A stretch of 64,000 bases of DNA, from NCBI GenBank assembly GCA_965112735.1, contig OZ218958.1, positions 1,984,001-2,048,000 of the forward strand, in the 5' to 3' direction. Position numbers and translations under genes: made by a program. Shown here one piece after another: positions 12,908-24,198 of this stretch (position 1 is the first letter of the stretch; each line of letters starts with the position of its first letter). The notes beneath the pieces were generated by a model. The model made no database searches. It was not told the DNA's origin and was given only the letters and a program-made list of their open reading frames with translations. This stretch comes from Phaeosaccion multiseriatum (lineage: Eukaryota > Ochrophyta, other classes).

Positions 12908-13139
12908 AATCGACCCCTGACGTGCTATCCGCTATCTGCTATCGCCGGCGCCAGCAGGCGTGCTATCTGCTGTCGCCGGTGCCAGCCGACGTGCCACTTG
13001 TGCTCCGGCGTGCTATCTGCTATCGAGAATGTGGGCAATAGCGATCGTCGAATGGAATAGAGGCCGTTGCGATGGCACCCCATGTCGTTTTTTACTATTA
13101 CCGGGGGGCGGTTGCTCTCTCTCCCTCTTCTTCACCGCG
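12908..13139. repeat. Short intergenic region with imperfect direct repeats
   Basis: Between the Iwr1 stop and the next ATG, the motif GTGCTATCTGCTATCGCCGG and variants recurs about three times (12930-13030). It is both the 3' flank of Iwr1 and the 5' flank of the coiled-coil gene. No promoter motif recognised. Confidence 0.55.
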
Positions 13140-16100
13140 ATGACTCCCCAGCAGGAGTTGGGAGAGAGGCTTTCGAAGTTAGAAGATAGGCTTTCCTTGA
13201 ACCACAGAGCACCCCCGCAGTCTCCGCCTCCTCTCGTGACTCCTCAAGCTGCAGCAACCTCTTTCCGCGAGAGCAGTGACCACACTCAGCTTTCGCTGCT
13301 CCTGGAAGAAAAGAGTCTGGAATTGGAGCAGCGCAATGTCCTGCTCAGGAGAGCAGAGCACACTATTTGTCATTTGCGCAGCGAAGCCAACGCGCTGCGA
13401 GGGGTCGTGGCTGAGGAACTTCCCTTCTTGAGGGCCAGTTTGACTCACACCACGGAGCAGAGGGATGAGTTGGAGCAGCAAGCTCAGGCGCAATGGAAGG
13501 AGTTGCTGAGTGAGAGGCTGGCACACACTCAAGCGGAGGAGAGCTCGACGCTGTGCGGAAAGCAACTGGAGGAGGCCAATGCTCAGCTACTGCAGGTGAC
13601 GGAGAGCAATGACGCCCTTGCGCGAGAGCTCAAGGCGACAAAGCAGGAGGCGGAGCGACTCATCGTGGCGCTGGGCAATGAGCAAGACAGGGCGAATCAG
13701 CTGCAGCTGGTCGCGGAGGAAGGGGGGGAGTTTGTGCAGAGGATGAAGGAGCAGACGGGGCTTATTGAGCAAAGGCTGCACTCGCTAGAAACAGAGAGGG
13801 ATGAGCTGCGGGCACAAAAGAGCGAGGTGGAGGCCGAAGTGATCAATGTCCGCAGCCAGCACGACGCGCAAGGGAAGGAGCTCGAACTGGCCATGGAGCA
13901 GCAGGAGGCTCTGGTGCACACGGTGCACGAGCTCAAGTCGCAGTTGGTGGAGGCCCGAACCCTCTCTGACCAGCTCAGCATGCAAAGGGATGCCGCGGTG
14001 GAGCAGAGTGAGCGCGACGCTGCCTCGGCCTTGCGGAGCGCCACCGAGCTGGGGTCGCACAGACACGCCGTCAGGACCATGCAGGACGAGCTGAGCGAGT
14101 ACAGACAGCACCTCGAAAAGGTAAGAAACCCTTGCTGTCTTTTGTTTAATGTAGTTTGGTGCGTGCTAATTGGTTGGGTGCAATACGCTGCGCACTGCAG
14201 GCCGATGAGGACAACGCGCAGCTCGTGGCGGAGAGGAACCTCGCTAGAGAGGACGTGCACCGGGCGGAGGAGGCGGCGAGGACCAGCGCAGCAAGAGAGG
14301 CAGAGGAGAGGAGTGAAACGGCAGTGAAAGAGGCCGAGGAGAAGAGTGAAACGGCAGTGAGGGAAGCCGAGGAGCGCTGTCAGAGGAAGTGTCAGGTGAG
14401 AAGTGCAGCCGGCTGGGCTTGGCGGCTTAGCGTTGTACGAAACAGAATGGTGTCTTCTTCTCTGTGTGCAATGATTTGTTTGTCTTACCCTCCCTCCCGT
14501 CCCTCCTTCCAGACTCGAGCGGACGAGGCTGCCCAAGCTCGTGCGCAAGCGTCCCTGCTCAGCGGGCTATGCACACAATACGCACGGCTCCTGCCCCTCG
14601 CTTTGGGCCAAGTGGAGGAGGCTTGCATCGTCACCATTGGCATCTCCGGCAGCAGGGGCGGAGGGGGAGGGGGGGAGGCGGAGCAGCAGCAGCAGCAAGT
14701 AGAACAACAGCAAGACTCCTCCTCGTGCAGCTGGAGCAAGTTGCATCTCCAGCTTGGGGGCGGCTTACTGGCGGATGGCGCTGACTACAGCACTGAGTAT
14801 GGTCCTGACTATGACCGCGGCATACATGGCGGCATACATAGCGGCGGAGACGCCTCTGCCCCTGCTGCTGCGGCGGCGAGCTTTGCCTGCTGCGCGCAGG
14901 AGTCGTCTTTGGCATTGGAGCGTGCCAACAGAACCACTGAGCGCATCATGCGGAGATTGGCGTCGTGCTCCGCCGTGAGGAAAGAGTTCACGCAGGCAGT
15001 GGCGCAGGCGGAGGCACGGGCAAAGGACGCAATGGCAGGTAATCAATCGCGTGTATGCAGCAGGAGTTAATGCTCACACTGGCACTTAGACTGGCACTCA
15101 CACCGCCCCCACCCGCGTGCTTGCACTTGCACACGCATCACTCCCCGAATCTTCCAATCTTCCAATCTCAGAGGCGCACCGGAGAGTGGAGCGTGCGCTG
15201 GAGCAGCTGAACAACTCCGAGCGGCGTCTCTCCGCCATCAAGGAGCAGGCGGAGTTTGGGGAGAGAAGGGCGGCCCTCGGGGAGAGAGAGGCGTGCTTTC
15301 ACAAGCTCGACGCCGCCGAGAGAGAGCGCCGCCTCCTTCGGGACCGCCTGGCCAACGCTGAGGTGAGCGGGGGCGGACAGGGGGTGGGGAGTCCAGGGAG
15401 GGGGCTTACCAGCTCGTCTGACTGACTTGTATGCCACCTTGTATGCCAACGGGACAGACCCCTCTCGTCTCACTCTCTCTTATCTCTCTCTCTCTCTCTC
15501 TCTCTCTCTGTGGGTACCTTTCTTTTGTCTGCCTGCTCACGGCGATCCCCTGCGATCCCCTGCCACGTTGTGGCACCCCTTGCAGGCTGAGGTGGCCCTT
15601 CTGCACAGCCACATTAAGCATGTCAAGCAGGGGCAGAGCGACGAAGCTCAAGAGTCCGCAGCCGGTGTGCGGAGCCTGTTCGAGCGACTGAGTCGAAGAG
15701 ACGCGGACCTGGAGGAGCTCAAGGGACACCTCGACAGCATGACGCAACGTAATGCCACGCTTGTTGCCAAGCTCGAGGAGGTGAATGACGACTTGGCCAG
15801 GGCTGTGGGGCAGAGGGATGAGCTGCGGGAGGAGACGGTGCGGCTCGGGGCAGCGTTGCTCGAGGCAGAGGGAGTGGCCAAGGAGGGCAAGGCGGCGCTG
15901 GATGAGGTGAGGGGGGGAGGGAGAGGGGGTTTGTTGTTTATGCGCAAGACCCACACACCTTGTCTTTCCCCAACCACCATAGTGGAAGGGAAGGATGGAA
16001 GAAGAGCCCTCTGTTTAGCTTGTTTGCTTGCGTATTTCTTCTTGGTGCTTACATGGTCGTGTCATTCCATTCGTCTTTTTTTGTGTACTCTTGATGAATC

Positions 16101-16948
16101 AGGTGACGGCACAGCGCGATGCCGCCCTGGCCATGGAGGGTGTTGTCAAGAGGGAGCTCCGGGCCACACAGGCTGTGCTGAGGGCCGGAGGGATGGACGA
16201 GGAGGACCAGGGGGACGGGGGGGCGGGTAAGGAGAGGGAGGAGGGGGAGGCGGGCGGTGGCGGCGGCGGTGGTGGTGGTAGTGGTGGAGGGGGTGATGGT
16301 GAGTCATCATTGCTGCAGAGCCAAGTGGAGGCCCTGCACGAGCTGTGCACCGACCTGGCGGGGCTCGTTTACTCCACGTCCTCCTTCTACGAGATGTACC
16401 AGGACCTGCACAGACCATCGCCGGGTGGTGTGTCCGGAGGGGCAGGAGGGGGAGGAGATGCAGCGGGGCGGCACACGCCCGAGCGGAGGCGGGGTGCTCT
16501 GGAGACGGAGTGCTTGAAGCTGCTGGAGTGTAACGCCTACCTGGCCCTGAGAGTGCAGCACCTGGGCCTGGACTATCAGCGCCTGGCCAGGGGGCTCGTC
16601 TCAGCCTCGGAGGATATGGGCGTGGGCGTGGGTGCGGGCGTGGGCGTGTCTCACTACGGTCATGGGGATGGACTTCCCCAGAGGATGACGCCCACGAGAA
16701 GTCCGAGCAGCCCTGATATTTATCAGCGGCAGCAGCAGCAGCAGCAGCAACGGCGGCAGACGCCACACACCCAGCCCCTCTTCTCTCGAAGGAGGCACTA
16801 CGCGACAAGCACCGCCACCACGCCAGGAGCAGTGAGCCAGAGGGAGGCGCTGTCGCCCTCCGCGGTGTACGGCCGCGCGGTGCTCACTCCGAACAGAGTC
16901 GGAGGCGGGGGGAGGGCCGGGCACCGAGGGTACCCCGTTCGAACGTGA
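13140..16948 (+). CDS. Large coiled-coil protein, six exons, function unknown
   Basis: Exons 13140-14120, 14201-14395, 14513-15038, 15172-15362, 15586-15906 and 16103-16948; all GT-AG, phases agree, 1019 residues. ATG at 13140 is chosen because the upstream extension has only a GTG start and lies in repeat-like DNA. Residues from about 40 to 700 are almost continuous heptad-type coiled coil rich in Glu, Gln, Leu, Arg and Ala, with short repeats such as A-E-E-R-S-E-T-A-V. The last exon has a Gly-rich linker, a compact segment with two conserved-looking helices (around L-H-E-L-C-T-D-L-A-G-L and L-E-C-N-A-Y-L-A-L-R) and a Gln-rich, basic tail. It resembles structural or tethering coiled-coil proteins (centrosomal, flagellar or Golgi), but no family could be named from sequence alone. 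Confidence 0.8.
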
Positions 16949-17313
16949 CGACAGCCTTGGCAGCCCCCACCTCTTTTTTTCGGCATTGTAACTCTTGAAA
17001 GCCTTTTTTCACAAGCCGATTTCAACGGCACTTGCTGCCGGGCAATCTTCTCCGAGATGACAGCGGGGCGGCATCCACATCAATGCATACATTCTACCCC
17101 TTCCCTCCAAATTGTTGTTTGTTGGGTGGCTGGGTTCGCCCACGATGTCGACATCCAATGTCGACATGTTCAGTGGCAAAATCGAAGTGAAGGAAAGATT
17201 TGTTGGGCTGCCCCCTCGGGTCGAAATTGGGATGACAGCGCCTCGGTCATCCCACTGAGGGCCACTTCCATTTTTGCCCGTTCTCCTCTCTCTTACCCAT
17301 TTTTATTATAAGC
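16949..17313. promoter_or_regulatory. Upstream region of the light-harvesting gene
   Basis: This 365-bp gap holds the 3' end of the coiled-coil gene and the promoter and 5' UTR of the light-harvesting gene. It contains two nearby GTCGACAT motifs near 17145-17170. A TTATTATAA stretch lies just before the ATG, too close to be a TATA box. Nothing else recognised. Confidence 0.4.
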
Positions 17314-18821
17314 ATGCAGCTCACCGCCCTCCTCTCCGCTGCCGCCATCGGCTCTGCCACGGCCTTCGTGGCCCCCACCCCCTTGATGACCAAGGCGACG
17401 GCCGTGCGATCGAGCTCGGGCGCCACCACCACCATGATGGCGGGGGAGATGTCCAAGGCGCTGCCTTTCATGCCCAAGCCCTCCAAGGTGAGGCACGGAG
17501 CAGGGGAGAAGGGAAGGAACGGAGTGGGGAGGGATGAGATGGGAGGGGCGGGGAGCTACTATCAGAACAGGCGAAAGGGGAGAGCGACGAAAGGGAGGGG
17601 GTAATTGACGTTGCACCTCGGCCGCGCACCACACACCACGGCACTTCTGGCGTCTAACTCTTGGGTTATATCTTCCCCTCTCGTGGCTCCTGACTTTCTT
17701 CTCGTGTGTCGTCCCTCATATGAACTGCTTGCCTGGCCACGTACTTGCCTGTGGCGCAGCTGGACGGCTCAATGGCGGGCGACGTTGGCTTCGACCCTTG
17801 TGAGTGTGGGAGTGGATAGTTTTTTAGAATCCTCCTGTCGCGCACCTGTTCCCAACACAAAAGGTGTACCGTGGAGAGGACTGACGTGTGCTGCTCCATA
17901 CCCCACCCCCCTGTGTTCTTTTGGCGCTAATTTACTCCAGTCGGACTCTCCGAGATCGACGACGTTGGCCTTGACTTGTACTGGATGCGCGAGGCCGAGC
18001 TCAAGCACGGCCGCGTGGCCATGCTTGCCGTCACGGGCATTGTCTGGTGCGACCAGGTGGGGTCCTTCCCGGGCATGCCCCAGGGCACCTCGCAGATGGA
18101 CCTATTCTGGCAGGTGTGGGCAGAGAAGCCCGCCATCATCGGAGCCGGGCTTGTGGCCATCACCATGATCGAGAGTGAGTATGCAACAGCAGGCTGATCA
18201 GCAGCAGCAGCAGCAGCAGCAGAATCAGTGGACAGCTACAATATTTCTGTCTCACGCCGCCTCCCACTCTCCCCACCTTCCCTCTTCCTCTTCCTTAAAA
18301 CAGTCATTACAGGAATCGCCATCACCAAGGGTCGCGAGAGCGGAGACAGGGCACCCGGAGACTTCGGTGAGTACCATTTTTAAGGATTCAAAAAGAACGC
18401 ATGAACCTCCCTTCTGTAATCAGCCGAACGCTCCTATCTCCCGTCCCGCGTGTCTGTTCCGCTCTTTCTGCACAGGCCTGGACCCCTACAAGATCGCGGG
18501 AACCCCCAAGATGGTACGACGTAGTGTGAACTAGACACACGTGTGGTCCCCTCTCTTTCTGAACTAGACACACGTGTGGTCCCCTCTCTTTCATACTTTT
18601 GACAGACGAAGCTGTTTTGTGTGTGTGTGTGTGTGAGTGTGTCCTCTCTGCATGCCAGTTACATGTGGTTCTCACGTCCCTCTCTATTTCCACAGGACAA
18701 CTACGCACTGAAGGAGATTAAGAACGGCCGACTGGCCATGAGCGCGGCAGCGGGTCTCATCCTTCAGGGATGCACCACACACGAGAGTGGCTTCGCGAAC
18801 CTCGCTCATGCCTTCAACTAA
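17314..18821 (+). CDS. Light-harvesting chlorophyll-binding protein, plastid-targeted
   Basis: Thylakoid antenna protein of the red-lineage LHC superfamily (FCP/VCP/Lhcr-like) binding chlorophyll and xanthophyll. Exons 17314-17487, 17760-17799, 17941-18174, 18304-18366, 18476-18513, 18696-18821; GT-AG, in phase, 224 residues, normal for the family. Residues 1-17 form a signal peptide ending at an Ala|Phe-Val-Ala-Pro junction, followed by a Ser/Thr/Ala-rich transit peptide: the bipartite presequence of heterokont plastids. Helix 1 carries E-A-E-L-K-H-G-R-V-A-M-L-A and helix 3 carries E-I-K-N-G-R-L-A-M, the paired chlorophyll-ligand motifs; the middle helix is around residues 120-145. Several introns hold microsatellites. 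The subfamily (VCP versus Lhcr) needs a tree. Confidence 0.96.
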
Positions 18822-19117
18822 TTTAGTCAGCGCTGGAGAGGAGGAGAGGAGAGCTCTATAACAGCTTTCAGAGGATGAACAGCAAATTTTTTACGACAAG
18901 TCTGCTAGACCTGTACATATTCCCCCCTATTTTAACCCTGAGATTAATATACTGAGCTTCGCCACACACAGACTGTTTCTTTTAATCACTCCGACACCTC
19001 CCTCGCACGACAGAAGAGTAGGGCAGCATCTGCAGAGCGTGAGAGGCACGGTCCAGCGAAGGGGTGATGGGGCTGCTCCTCCTCACTCATTCGCCCACGT
19101 ACGCACCCACTCCCTCC
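18822..19117. other. 3' flank of light-harvesting gene
   Basis: AT-richer DNA after the stop, with AATATACTGAG and a T-rich patch near 18950-18990; probably 3' UTR and polyadenylation region. No gene seen. Confidence 0.4.
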
Positions 19118-19394
19118 CTCACTCACTCACTCACTCACTCACTCACTCACTCACTCACTCACTCACTCACTCACTCACTCACTCACTCACTCACTCACTC
19201 ACTCACTCACTCACTCACTCACTCACTCACTCACTCACTCACTCACTCACTCACTCACTCACTCACTCACTCACTCACTCACTCACTCACTCACTCACTC
19301 ACTCACTCACTCACTCACTCACTCACTCACTCACTCACTCACTCACTCACTCACTCACTCACTCACTCACTCACTCACTCACTCACTCACTCAC
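19118..19394. repeat. ACTC tetranucleotide microsatellite, about 69 copies
   Basis: A nearly perfect run of the 4-mer ACTC over 277 bp, followed by about 120 bp of decayed variants (CTCAC, ACACTC). Because it lacks stops in several frames it yields long false ORFs of Thr-His-Ser-Leu. Confidence 0.97.
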
Positions 19395-19935
19395 CTCACG
19401 CATGCCCCTCGCACTCCCTCACACTCTCGCGCAGGCACTCAGTCCCTCACACACTCCCTCACACACTCGCGCAATCACTCACTCCCTCACACACTCGCGC
19501 TATCACTCACTGACTCATCCACTCAAACAAGCCTATCGACTCGTATTGCATTGTTCTTTGTCCAGCATTCAGATTGTGGATCGCCAGTTGTTACGATGGA
19601 TATCGACATCTGTGACTGAGCACCACATCGACGTACAATATCGAGGTCAATGTCGATGTACATGCGTGCCTACGGCCCTCACTTCTTTTGACGCGTCTCT
19701 GAGTAGGTATTAACAATACAAGAGTTGACACTACAACGGTAGGAGAGGAGATGTCGCAACACGACAGTGTGCTGCCACAAATGCGCTTATCACTGGCCCC
19801 ATACGCAAAGGGTTGGGGTGAAGCAGCCCAGCAGCCCTCGCCACTCCCATTCTGCCCTCTCCTCGAGGGCCCGCTGGCCGCAAGGCAAGGCCCACACCGG
19901 GCAAACGGCTACACACACACCCAATGCCAATGCCA
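19395..19935. other. Intergenic stretch without a recognised gene
   Basis: Begins with decayed ACTC repeats to about 19530, then 400 bp of mixed sequence including several GTCGA/ATCGA motifs near 19595-19660, and ends at the stop of the minus-strand FNIP gene. No coding signal seen. Confidence 0.5.
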
Positions 19936-21420
19936 CTACCTTGTGTTCGTCAACCTCTCCCCCTGCTCCTCCTCCTGCTCCTCCTCCTGCTCCTGAACCC
20001 CTCCTGAACTACTCTGCTCCTTGTTCGCAAGATCAGAGTTTTCAGAGTATTCACAGTCTCTGGGGGGGCGGGGAACCAGGCTAAAGGTAGGTCCTCTCGA
20101 GCCCCTCGGGCAGATCTGCGGCAGCGGGCAGCCCTCCCCCACGGTGAGCTTCCTCAGGCCAGCAGGTAGATTCGCCAAGGGGCAAGTGTAATTTCTTCCG
20201 AGCCTAAGAATTCGAAGAGAAGCAGGCAAGTCCAAGGGGTGGTTGAATAGTGGCTGCTGGAAACCGTCACTGGAAAACCTCAGCTCCTGGAGCCCAGGGG
20301 GCAGGTCGAGTTGCTGATCGAAGCACCCTCCCATTTCAATCTTCTTGACTGACGGTGGGAAGACGATGGGACGATTAAAGCAAGAATCGAATTTTACCTC
20401 TTCCAGCGCGCTCGGCAGACGCACACCTGATTGATTGAAGCTCCAGCCAAACGTAATCTTCTTCACCGATGCGGGAAAAGCGATGGGCATGTTGTAATTA
20501 CTGCCGAGAACGACCTCTTCCAGCGAGCTGGGCAGAATGACATTCGGCTGCTGGAAGAACGCGCCGAATACAATCTTCTTCACAGACGGAGGAAAGACAA
20601 CGCGTTGTTGGAAACGAAGACCGAACACCACTTCCTCCAGCGAACTCGGCAAAAGCGCCTCAGGCTGATCGAAACTATCCCCAAAGGTGATCTTCTTCAC
20701 CGACGAGGGAAAGTGTGTGGCTCTATTGTACCAAGGGCCGAAGACCACCTCCTCCAGCGAGCTGGGCAAAATCACAGTCTGATCGAAACTCTCTCCAAAC
20801 ACAATCTTCTTCACAGACAATGGGAAAGTCACCGTCTGATTGAATCGATAGCCAAAAATTACCTCCTCCACCGAGCTGGGCAAAAGCACATTAGGGTGAT
20901 CGACGCTGTCGAAGAACAGCACCCGCTTCACCGACTTGGGCAACAGCGCCAAGACCTTCCTCATGAGCGCCTCATCGGCAGATGCCAGGGTCACATCTGT
21001 CCTCCTCTTGAGACCGAGGCGCACAGCGGTGACGCGAAACGAGCGCATCTTGCCATTCAATCCGGAGTCTTCTCGCCAGTCTGCGTGTGGCTCCCCCACC
21101 CTCCCCAATCTTTGCAGCCCCTCCCGTATTCCCTCCACCACGGCCTCTGAAGGAGAAGGCGAGTCATGCTTGGGTTCTTCTCGCTCCTGCTGCTGCTCTA
21201 GCATGCTCACCATACGCTGTTGAATATCAAGAGGCATGTCAGCGTTCAATACCAGAGTACGGGAGGTGAGCTCATCGACATCCCTGCACACGCCCCATAG
21301 GGCTTTGTTCGTCGTTAAAAGGCTGGCCACAGCTCTCAATGCCGCTGTCCCAACAATGCTCCTCCGAGCCACATCAGAAGAGCTCCTCGCCGGGGCATTG
21401 CTGGTGTTGCCCTCCTCCAT
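19936..21420 (-). CDS. FNIP-repeat protein, intronless
   Basis: 494 residues from the ATG at 21420. After a 160-residue helical N-terminus come about eleven FNIP-type repeats of 22-23 residues (pattern L-P-x-S-L/V-x-x-V-x-F-G-x-x-F-N/D-Q). They alternate between two forms, one starting F-P-P-S-V-K-K-I and one starting L-P-S-S-L-E-E-V, so the real period is about 46 residues. FNIP repeats form leucine-rich-repeat-like solenoids and are known from Dictyostelium, other protists and some giant viruses, often with F-box domains; I see no clear F-box here. The C-terminus is a short Gln/Glu tail. The gene has no introns, unlike the host genes to its left. Binding partner unknown. Confidence 0.85.
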   Translation of the reverse strand: MEEGNTSNAPARSSSDVARRSIVGTAALRAVASLLTTNKALWGVCRDVDELTSRTLVLNADMPLDIQQRMVSMLEQQQEREEPKHDSPSPSEAVVEGIREGLQRLGRVGEPHADWREDSGLNGKMRSFRVTAVRLGLKRRTDVTLASADEALMRKVLALLPKSVKRVLFFDSVDHPNVLLPSSVEEVIFGYRFNQTVTFPLSVKKIVFGESFDQTVILPSSLEEVVFGPWYNRATHFPSSVKKITFGDSFDQPEALLPSSLEEVVFGLRFQQRVVFPPSVKKIVFGAFFQQPNVILPSSLEEVVLGSNYNMPIAFPASVKKITFGWSFNQSGVRLPSALEEVKFDSCFNRPIVFPPSVKKIEMGGCFDQQLDLPPGLQELRFSSDGFQQPLFNHPLDLPASLRILRLGRNYTCPLANLPAGLRKLTVGEGCPLPQICPRGSRGPTFSLVPRPPRDCEYSENSDLANKEQSSSGGVQEQEEEQEEEQGERLTNTR

Positions 21421-21896
21421 CCTCCCTCTGTCACCCCTTTGCTCTCCTCCACCACTCCCGGTATGGAATACTGCTTCCCGCTCTCGTGGGAGGAATCTGA
21501 GCCGAGCCACGTGCGATGAAACGAAAAAGCAAGGTTTCGGATGGTTCGTAAGAAAATGTTTGCCCAGCAGGAGGAGCCTTGCTGCCTCCCGAGCCGCTCT
21601 CTCGAGCCGATTTAACCAATTAGATAACCCCCCTCTCGCCTAAAGTAACCAGGTGGGGGCTTGTTGGATAATAAGACAACAAGTAAAAAAAGGAAGAGGA
21701 GCGGGGCTTGGCGGAGCACCAACGCGCCTAGCGCTTACTCAAAGCTCCCCCCACCCGAAATATTTCCTCCTCCCCCCCGCCTAGGACGACAAGGCCTTGT
21801 CCCACCTTCCTCTGTGCCAACCCTCTTGCTTGTCGCCGGTCTGCTGCTGTCTATACGACAGAACCGCTTGAATAGGGGGGGAGAGTGCTCTGGAGG
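21421..21896. promoter_or_regulatory. Intergenic region between FNIP gene and ankyrin-BTB copy 1
   Basis: Head-to-head promoter region for both genes. The part from about 21560 to 21896 is duplicated at 24430-24757 ahead of ankyrin-BTB copy 2, including the motif CGAGCCGATTTAACCAAT and the segment ending at the start codons. Confidence 0.6.
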
Positions 21897-23975
21897 ATGA
21901 CGGGGGCGCGCCCGAGCAGGATTGCCGGGAAGGTGCAGGCGTGGTACGACAAGAGAGTTGAGCTGGAGGCTTTGGGCTGGGGAAGCAGCAAGGAAGATCT
22001 CCTGCTGTTGTTCAAGGCCGTTCTCTGCACGGTCGATCTCAAGCAACTCAAGCAGATGGGGTATGGTCCGCTGCAATACCTCGCCGAGGCTGAGAAGGGC
22101 AAGGAGACACGCTGCTCGGAGGTGAAGGGCTCCAGGATGCTTGAGGGGGTGAAGCTGCTGGAGGAGTGCGGACTAAGCGTTGACACCAGGCGAGATGGGA
22201 GTTCCTGGACGGCTCTGCACCGTGCTGCTTTGAGGGGGCACTTTGACTTGGTGAAGGGGCTAGTGGAGGCGGGTGCGGATGTCAACATCAAGTGTACCAA
22301 TACTGAACGGACACCTCTAGACCTTGCTGCCTCCGCCGGCCACCCCATGATAGTGTGGTACTTGCTTAAGCATGGAGCCAAATGGGAGGGGACCTACGCC
22401 TTGCACGATGCGGCTCGGGCTGGAAGCCCTTCGAGTGTGAAGATGTTGCTGAAGGCAGGAGCCAATGTATTCGAGAGGGAACCGGAAGGGGGCACGGCTG
22501 CCCAGGGTTGCTGCGGAGAGAGTGACGAGCAGGGCTCGAAAGCAGGGCGGGCCGAGGCTCTGTCTATCTTGCTCAGGAAGGGTGCAGATGTGCAGGTGAA
22601 GAATGGACGTGGCAGCACTCTCCTGCACCTCGCCGCGTGCTTCGGACACGAGCAGTGCATCCCCATTCTTGTGGGCAGAGGGCTGCAGGTCGATGCAACG
22701 CGCAACGATTTGAGCACGCCGCTCCACTGGGCCTCTTTGACTGGAAAAGTGGGATGTGTGAAGGAGCTCATTCGCCGCGGTGCCCCCCTTGACGCTGTGG
22801 ATGAAAACGGCCGCAGCCCTTTGCTGGAGGCTGCCAGTAGAGGCAACGTGAAGGTTGTGAGCGAGCTGATACGCGCCGATGCCTCTGTCGATGTCAAAGA
22901 CAAGAACTCGATCACCGCACTGCATGTCGCGGCCGCCCTGGGCAGCCTCAAGATGGCCTACCTCCTGGTGGAGGGTGGAGCGGCGGTCGATGCTCTCACC
23001 GATGACGGTGAAAGTCCTTTGGTATCGTGCATGCGCCCTAGAGAAGGGAAGATAGCTCAGACGTTAGCTCAGAAGTTGTGGAGTTTTCGAACATCACCAG
23101 GAGAGAAGGAGGCCCGCGAGGAGGTGGCTCGATTCCTGCTGAAGATGGGCGCTGCCGTTGACGAGAAGGTGATGAAAGCGGCTGGGAAGGCACGCTTCAG
23201 TGGTGTCATAACATCTTTCATCAGGACAGAACGGGAGGGGCGCAACGCTCTCACAGACAGACTTCACACCGTTTCGGAGCACTGCATGTCCGTTTTAGCT
23301 GGTGCCGAGGATGAGAAGGCTGACAGCACAGTGCGGGTTAGGCTGGTGAATACGCGCAGTGGGGAGAAGGGCGAGAAGCAGTACGTCTTGAGCATCCCTC
23401 TCATGGAGCGGCTGGCGGCGAGGGTCAGTGGGAGAGAGGAGGAAAGAGTGAAGATCTCCCCAGGCCAAGCCTCAGCGGCAGGCATTCTTCCGAATATGCT
23501 TGACCCGAGGAAGTACGGCTACAAGGGGGATGATGAAGATGATGATGGGGCGGAGAAGGGGGCAGGGAAGGGCAAGAAGCAGATGAAGCGTGCAGAGCTG
23601 AAGTATGATGGCGTGGACTTCACCGAGGAGGGCTTTGAGGCTGTGGTGCAGTTCGTGACGACGGGCAGTGTGGAGGAGCTGCTGACGAGAAGGTCGGGAG
23701 GAGGAGGTACAGAGGGCGGCGCGAGCAGCCGTAGCAGAGGAGGAATTGGGGAAGTTGAAGGCACTGGCGGGGGAGGGAAGAAGAGGAAGCTTGTGAAGCT
23801 GTTCGACGACGTTCGAGCGAAGCAGGCTCTGCAGGCCGCGGAGTTCTTCTGCGTGGAGGGCATGTCTAGGGAGGTGAAGACACTGATGGGAGAGTACGGC
23901 TTCGAGCTGGAGCAGAACGAGACCGAGAGAGAGGGAAAAGGGCCATCGCGGAAGAGGAGCAGGGTTGACCCCTGA
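21897..23975 (+). CDS. Ankyrin-repeat BTB-like protein, copy 1 (intact)
   Basis: Intronless, 692 residues from the ATG at 21897 (a GTG-initiated extension upstream is not needed). Residues about 99-385 are eight or so ankyrin repeats, for example W-T-A-L-H-R-A-A-L-R-G-H and T-P-L-H-W-A-S-L-T-G. Residues about 479-680 resemble a BTB/POZ fold: strand, a helix with I-L-P-N-M-L, then D-G-V-D-F-T-E-E-G-F-E-A-V-V-Q-F-V-x-T-G and a final L-Q-A-A-E-F-F-x-V-E-G helix pair, interrupted by an acidic and a Gly/Ser linker. Ankyrin-BTB proteins commonly act as cullin-3 adaptors; that role is inference. First member of a local tandem family. Confidence 0.85.
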   Translation: MTGARPSRIAGKVQAWYDKRVELEALGWGSSKEDLLLLFKAVLCTVDLKQLKQMGYGPLQYLAEAEKGKETRCSEVKGSRMLEGVKLLEECGLSVDTRRDGSSWTALHRAALRGHFDLVKGLVEAGADVNIKCTNTERTPLDLAASAGHPMIVWYLLKHGAKWEGTYALHDAARAGSPSSVKMLLKAGANVFEREPEGGTAAQGCCGESDEQGSKAGRAEALSILLRKGADVQVKNGRGSTLLHLAACFGHEQCIPILVGRGLQVDATRNDLSTPLHWASLTGKVGCVKELIRRGAPLDAVDENGRSPLLEAASRGNVKVVSELIRADASVDVKDKNSITALHVAAALGSLKMAYLLVEGGAAVDALTDDGESPLVSCMRPREGKIAQTLAQKLWSFRTSPGEKEAREEVARFLLKMGAAVDEKVMKAAGKARFSGVITSFIRTEREGRNALTDRLHTVSEHCMSVLAGAEDEKADSTVRVRLVNTRSGEKGEKQYVLSIPLMERLAARVSGREEERVKISPGQASAAGILPNMLDPRKYGYKGDDEDDDGAEKGAGKGKKQMKRAELKYDGVDFTEEGFEAVVQFVTTGSVEELLTRRSGGGGTEGGASSRSRGGIGEVEGTGGGGKKRKLVKLFDDVRAKQALQAAEFFCVEGMSREVKTLMGEYGFELEQNETEREGKGPSRKRSRVDP

Positions 23976-24149
23976 GCATCGTCAAACCAAGACTTGAGCA
24001 GCCGCACGTGCGAGTGAGCTTGCCTCGGGGGTGGGAAGGGAGAGAGGGAGCGAGAGTATCAGGGAGATGCGTGAGGATCGAGCCGGTATGTGGTGAGTGC
24101 CGTGTGCCCTTGGCGTGAGCGAGGCATTAGGAGGGCCGTGGTGAGCGGA

Positions 24150-24198
<49 letters not shown>

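Noticed and set aside
19039-19713. Long Thr-His-Ser-Leu repeat ORFs
   Set aside because: They are translations of the ACTC microsatellite, open only because the 4-mer contains no stop.
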